In this document: positions 61,224 to 64,000 of the stretch, one piece after another
Position numbering within the stretch: the stretch's first letter is position 1
Layout: each line of letters starts with the position of its first letter
Source: Limnohabitans sp. B9-3
GTDB lineage: Bacteria > Pseudomonadota > Gammaproteobacteria > Burkholderiales > Burkholderiaceae_C
NCBI RefSeq assembly: GCF_002778325.1
Contig: NZ_NESI01000006.1
Span: 180,667-244,666, forward strand
Length of the DNA stretch: 64,000 nt
Direction: 5' to 3'
Position numbers and translations under genes: made by a program
Notes under the pieces: model-generated
The model's input: the letters and a program-made list of their open reading frames with translations, nothing else
The model's database searches: none
Told to the model about the DNA's origin: nothing

Positions 61224-63805
61224 TGGAAGTCTCTCGCACCCGAGCCCTGCGTGGGCCTAATCTCTGGACCCGTCACACAGCCGTTGAAGCCATGGTTCGC
61301 TGTGACGCTGCTGAAATCGATTTGAGCCAACTGCCCGAGTTTGAGGGTCGTTTGCGCAATCTGTTTCCTGGGGTCGGCAGCCTCCGTCCTACTGGCAAAG
61401 ATGTCAAGCTCAGCATGGCGCACGCGCTAGAGGCCGCGACCTTACATTTGCAAATTGAAGCGGGTTGCCCCGTCACGTTCAGCCGCACCAACCTCACCAC
61501 AGACGAAGGCTTGTTTCAGGTAGCGGTGGAATACACCGAAGAGGATGTGGGGTGTTTGGCGTTGAAGCTGGCGGCTGAACTGTGTGATGCCGCTTTTCAC
61601 AACACCACGTTTGATGTCGACGCCGCAGTTGATCAACTCCGCAACTTGGACGAAGACATTCGTTTGGGGCCCTCCACGGGGTCCATCGTGGATGCCGCCG
61701 TGACCCGAGGTATTCCCTACCGCCGCTTGACGGAAGGCAGTTTGGTGCAACTGGGTTGGGGCAGCAAACAACGCCGTATCCAAGCCGCAGAGATTGACTC
61801 CACCAGCGCGATAGCTGAGTCCATCGCGCAAGACAAAGAACTCACCAAAAAGCTGCTGCATGCAGCCGGTGTGCCAGTGCCTTTGGGCCGTCCCGTTCAC
61901 AGCGCTGAAGATGCCTGGGCCGCAGCACAAGAAATCGGCTTGCCTGTGGTGGTGAAGCCGCGTGACGGCAACCAAGGCAAGGGCATCTCCGTGAACGTCT
62001 CCACGGAAGATGGCGTTAAAAGCGCCTACACCACCGCGGTGTCCTTCCGCAATGAAGTGTTGGTCGAGCGTTTCCTTCAAGGCAGCGATTACCGCTTGTT
62101 GGTGGTGGGCAGCAAGCTGGTTGCTGCCGCACGTCGCGAACCGCCCTTGGTGATAGGCAACGGCAAGAACACCGTGCGCGAGCTGGTCGATATCGTCAAC
62201 GCAGACCCGCGCCGTGGCGAAGGCCATGCCACCTCGCTGACCAAAATTCGCTTTGACGACATCGCCATCGCACGCCTCAAAGAACAAGGTTTTGAAGCCA
62301 CATCGGTGCCCGCCAAAGGTGCACGCGTAATTCTGCGTAACAACGCCAACCTGTCCACTGGCGGCACGGCGACAGACGTGACGGACGATGTGCACACGGA
62401 GGTGGCATTGCGTGCCATCGCAGCAGCCCAAATGGTCGGCCTCGATATTTGTGGTGTGGACGTGGTGTGCGAGTCGGTGCTTCGCCCGATGGAAGAGCAA
62501 GGCGGAGGCGTGGTCGAAGTCAACGCAGCGCCCGGCCTTCGTATGCACTTGAGCCCGTCATTTGGCAAGGGCCGCGACGTGGGTGAAGCCGTCATCTCCA
62601 CCATGTTCCCTGATGGTGACGATGGCCGAATTCCCGTCATTGCGGTGACCGGCACCAACGGCAAAACCACCACCGTGCGACTCACCTCTCACCTGCTGCG
62701 TGCCAACGGCTTGCGCGTGGGCATGACCAACACCGATGGCGTGTATGTCAATGGCCGTCAAACCGACAGCGGCGACTGCAGTGGCCCCCGCAGCGCACGC
62801 AATGTGCTGATGCACCCCGACGTCGACGCTGCCGTGCTAGAGACGGCACGCGGCGGCATGCTGCGCGAAGGCTTGGCCTTTGACCGATGCCAGGTGGCGG
62901 TGGTCACCAACATTGGCATGGGAGACCACCTGGGCTTGAACTACATCTCCACCGTCGAGGACTTGGCGGTGTTGAAACGCGTCATCGTGCAAAACGTCGC
63001 GCCGACAGGCACTGCCGTCTTGAACGCCACCGACCCCATCGTCGCCGCCATGGCCAACAGTTGCCCTGGCCAAGTGACGTTCTTTGGCTTAGATGCACAC
63101 CACCCCATCATCGCCACGCACCGCGCACAGGGCAAACGCGTGCTGTTTGTGGAAGATGATCAAATCATCTGCATGCAAGGCAACCACTCGGTTCGTATTC
63201 CTTTGTCAGAGATTCCGGTGACACGCAGCGGCGCGATTGGCTTTCAAATCGAAAACGCCATGGCCTCCATCGGTGCAGCATGGGCCGTCGGCATACCTTG
63301 GACCACCATTTGCAAAGGCCTCGCCACCTTTGTCAGCGACAGCAACGCCGTGCCCGGACGCTTCAACGTGTTCGACTACAAAGGTGCCACCGTCATTGCC
63401 GACTACGGCCACAACCCCGACGCCATCAAAGCCTTGGTGCAAGCCGTCACCAACCTGCCCGCCCAGCGACGCAGTGTGGTCATCAGTGGCGCAGGAGACC
63501 GCCGCGACGAAGACATACGCGAACAAACTCGCCTCATTGGTGAAGCCTTTGACGACGTGGTGCTCTACCAAGACGCCTGCCAACGTGGCCGTGTGGATGG
63601 AGAAGTGCTCAAGCTGTTGCGTCAAGGCTTGGATGGCGCCAAGCGCACCACGCACATCGACGAGATCCATGGCGAATTCTTGGCCATCGACCGAGCCATG
63701 GAGCGCTTGCAACAAGGTGATTTGTGCCTGATCTTGATTGACCAAGTCGAAGAAGCCTTGGCGCACATCACTCAACGCGTGAACTCGGCAGCATTAGCTG
63801 GCTAA
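61223..63805 (+). CDS. cphA: Cyanophycin synthetase CphA
   Basis: Two-active-site synthetase of 860 residues that builds multi-L-arginyl-poly-L-aspartate (cyanophycin). The ATP-grasp half (about 215-460, VVVKPRDGNQGKGIS and VEVNAAPGLRMH) adds aspartate to the backbone. The Mur-ligase half adds arginine: P-loop GTNGKTT at 477-483, TARGGMLREGLAFD, IGMGDHLGLN and DYGHNPDAIKAL. All motifs are intact. It is translationally coupled to cphA' (TAATG). No cyanophycinase or isoaspartyl dipeptidase is seen in the window; they may lie beyond its end. Confidence 0.94.
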   Translation: MEVSRTRALRGPNLWTRHTAVEAMVRCDAAEIDLSQLPEFEGRLRNLFPGVGSLRPTGKDVKLSMAHALEAATLHLQIEAGCPVTFSRTNLTTDEGLFQVAVEYTEEDVGCLALKLAAELCDAAFHNTTFDVDAAVDQLRNLDEDIRLGPSTGSIVDAAVTRGIPYRRLTEGSLVQLGWGSKQRRIQAAEIDSTSAIAESIAQDKELTKKLLHAAGVPVPLGRPVHSAEDAWAAAQEIGLPVVVKPRDGNQGKGISVNVSTEDGVKSAYTTAVSFRNEVLVERFLQGSDYRLLVVGSKLVAAARREPPLVIGNGKNTVRELVDIVNADPRRGEGHATSLTKIRFDDIAIARLKEQGFEATSVPAKGARVILRNNANLSTGGTATDVTDDVHTEVALRAIAAAQMVGLDICGVDVVCESVLRPMEEQGGGVVEVNAAPGLRMHLSPSFGKGRDVGEAVISTMFPDGDDGRIPVIAVTGTNGKTTTVRLTSHLLRANGLRVGMTNTDGVYVNGRQTDSGDCSGPRSARNVLMHPDVDAAVLETARGGMLREGLAFDRCQVAVVTNIGMGDHLGLNYISTVEDLAVLKRVIVQNVAPTGTAVLNATDPIVAAMANSCPGQVTFFGLDAHHPIIATHRAQGKRVLFVEDDQIICMQGNHSVRIPLSEIPVTRSGAIGFQIENAMASIGAAWAVGIPWTTICKGLATFVSDSNAVPGRFNVFDYKGATVIADYGHNPDAIKALVQAVTNLPAQRRSVVISGAGDRRDEDIREQTRLIGEAFDDVVLYQDACQRGRVDGEVLKLLRQGLDGAKRTTHIDEIHGEFLAIDRAMERLQQGDLCLILIDQVEEALAHITQRVNSAALAG

Positions 63806-63826
63806 GTTTTCTTGTTTGCACCTGCG

Positions 63827-63855
63827 AAAAAGCCACTCAAATGAGTGGCTTTTTT
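63827..63855 (+). terminator. Rho-independent terminator after cphA
   Basis: AGCCACTC-AAAT-GAGTGGCT (63831-63850) flanked by A4 and a T-run (TTTTT from 63851). The stem is perfect over eight pairs and lies 25 bases after the cphA stop. It can work in both directions. Confidence 0.9.
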
Positions 63856-63907
63856 GCTGGTACGCGTGCTTCTCTCGCTGATGCTGGTTGCCCAAAAATC
63901 CGAAGCC

Positions 63908-63986
63908 AAGGCGATCAGCCAGTGGCGGGGGCGGCGACGTTAAGAGCGAAGCGAAGGAGTCGCCCCCGCCACTGGCTGATCGCCTT
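63908..63986. repeat. 26-bp perfect inverted repeat with 27-base loop
   Basis: The arm AAGGCGATCAGCCAGTGG plus CGGGGGCG (63908-63933) is repeated exactly in reverse complement at 63961-63986. The loop (63934-63960) contains GAGCGAAGCGAAGG. It could be a repetitive extragenic palindrome or a long transcript end structure. The other neighbour lies beyond the window. Confidence 0.85.
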
Positions 63987-64000
63987 AGCGGAGCGCAAGA

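Noticed and set aside
1..64000. CRISPR array, transposase, integrase, tRNA or rRNA genes
   Set aside because: I saw no regularly spaced repeats, transposase motifs or tRNA/rRNA-like stretches on either strand.

Overview
The window looks like the chromosome of a betaproteobacterium of the order Burkholderiales, most likely a Comamonadaceae relative (Limnohabitans, Rhodoferax or Curvibacter type). This is inferred from the many Bug/TctC-type periplasmic receptors, a tandem cyanophycin synthetase locus, several aromatic-acid clusters and moderately high GC. It is gene-dense: 60 protein genes (one cut by the window edge), no rRNA, tRNA, insertion sequence, prophage or CRISPR seen, and no gene-free stretch longer than 300 bases. 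Layout: (1) 1-4944, minus strand: an AtzF/AtzG/AtzE carboxyurea-type amidase set around an ABC importer, apparently for use of an organic nitrogen compound. (2) 5121-16934, minus strand: a tight 11-gene operon with a thiamine-diphosphate enzyme, a Bug receptor, a three-subunit molybdenum hydroxylase with its CoxD/CoxE/CoxG-like accessory proteins, an MhpA-like flavin hydroxylase, a DUF2783 protein and a dienoyl-CoA-isomerase-like crotonase. It reads as one pathway for an unidentified aromatic or heteroaromatic acid. (3) 17023-29708: a Bug receptor diverges from a gentisate-type set (FAH hydrolase, cupin dioxygenase, flavin hydroxylase). A KDPG-type aldolase and PfkB kinase follow, then the window's only complete TctCBA transporter, a MATE exporter, and a GST, a quinone-reductase-like protein and an SDR. 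(4) 29705-37805: dehydrogenases, three more Bug receptors, NIPSNAP, YebC-like and PhnA-like proteins, a two-cysteine racemase and an Ldh2-type dehydrogenase. (5) 37808-48624: ArfB and an AEC transporter, then a hydroxycinnamate module: amidohydrolase divergent from crotonase, feruloyl-CoA synthase, SDR, tannase/feruloyl-esterase lipoprotein, Bug receptor, acyl-CoA dehydrogenase and MarR regulator. The gene set matches the CoA-dependent, beta-oxidation-like Phd/Cou route. (6) 48682-53017: an FKBP isomerase and the grpE-dnaK-dnaJ heat-shock cluster, with a good sigma-32 promoter before grpE and a long hairpin between dnaK and dnaJ. (7) 53051-63805: a beta-CASP nuclease, a phosphoethanolamine transferase and the cyanophycin locus. 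In that locus a DUF1854 protein and an unusual ABC exporter diverge from cphA' (with a lost Mur-ligase P-loop) and an intact cphA. After cphA come a rho-independent terminator and a perfect 26-bp inverted repeat at the window edge. The most intriguing parts are the cyanophycin-linked ABC/DUF1854 pair, the 11-gene molybdenum-hydroxylase operon, and the ratio of seven Bug receptors to one TctAB membrane pair. Assignments rest on motifs and context read by eye; no database search was run.
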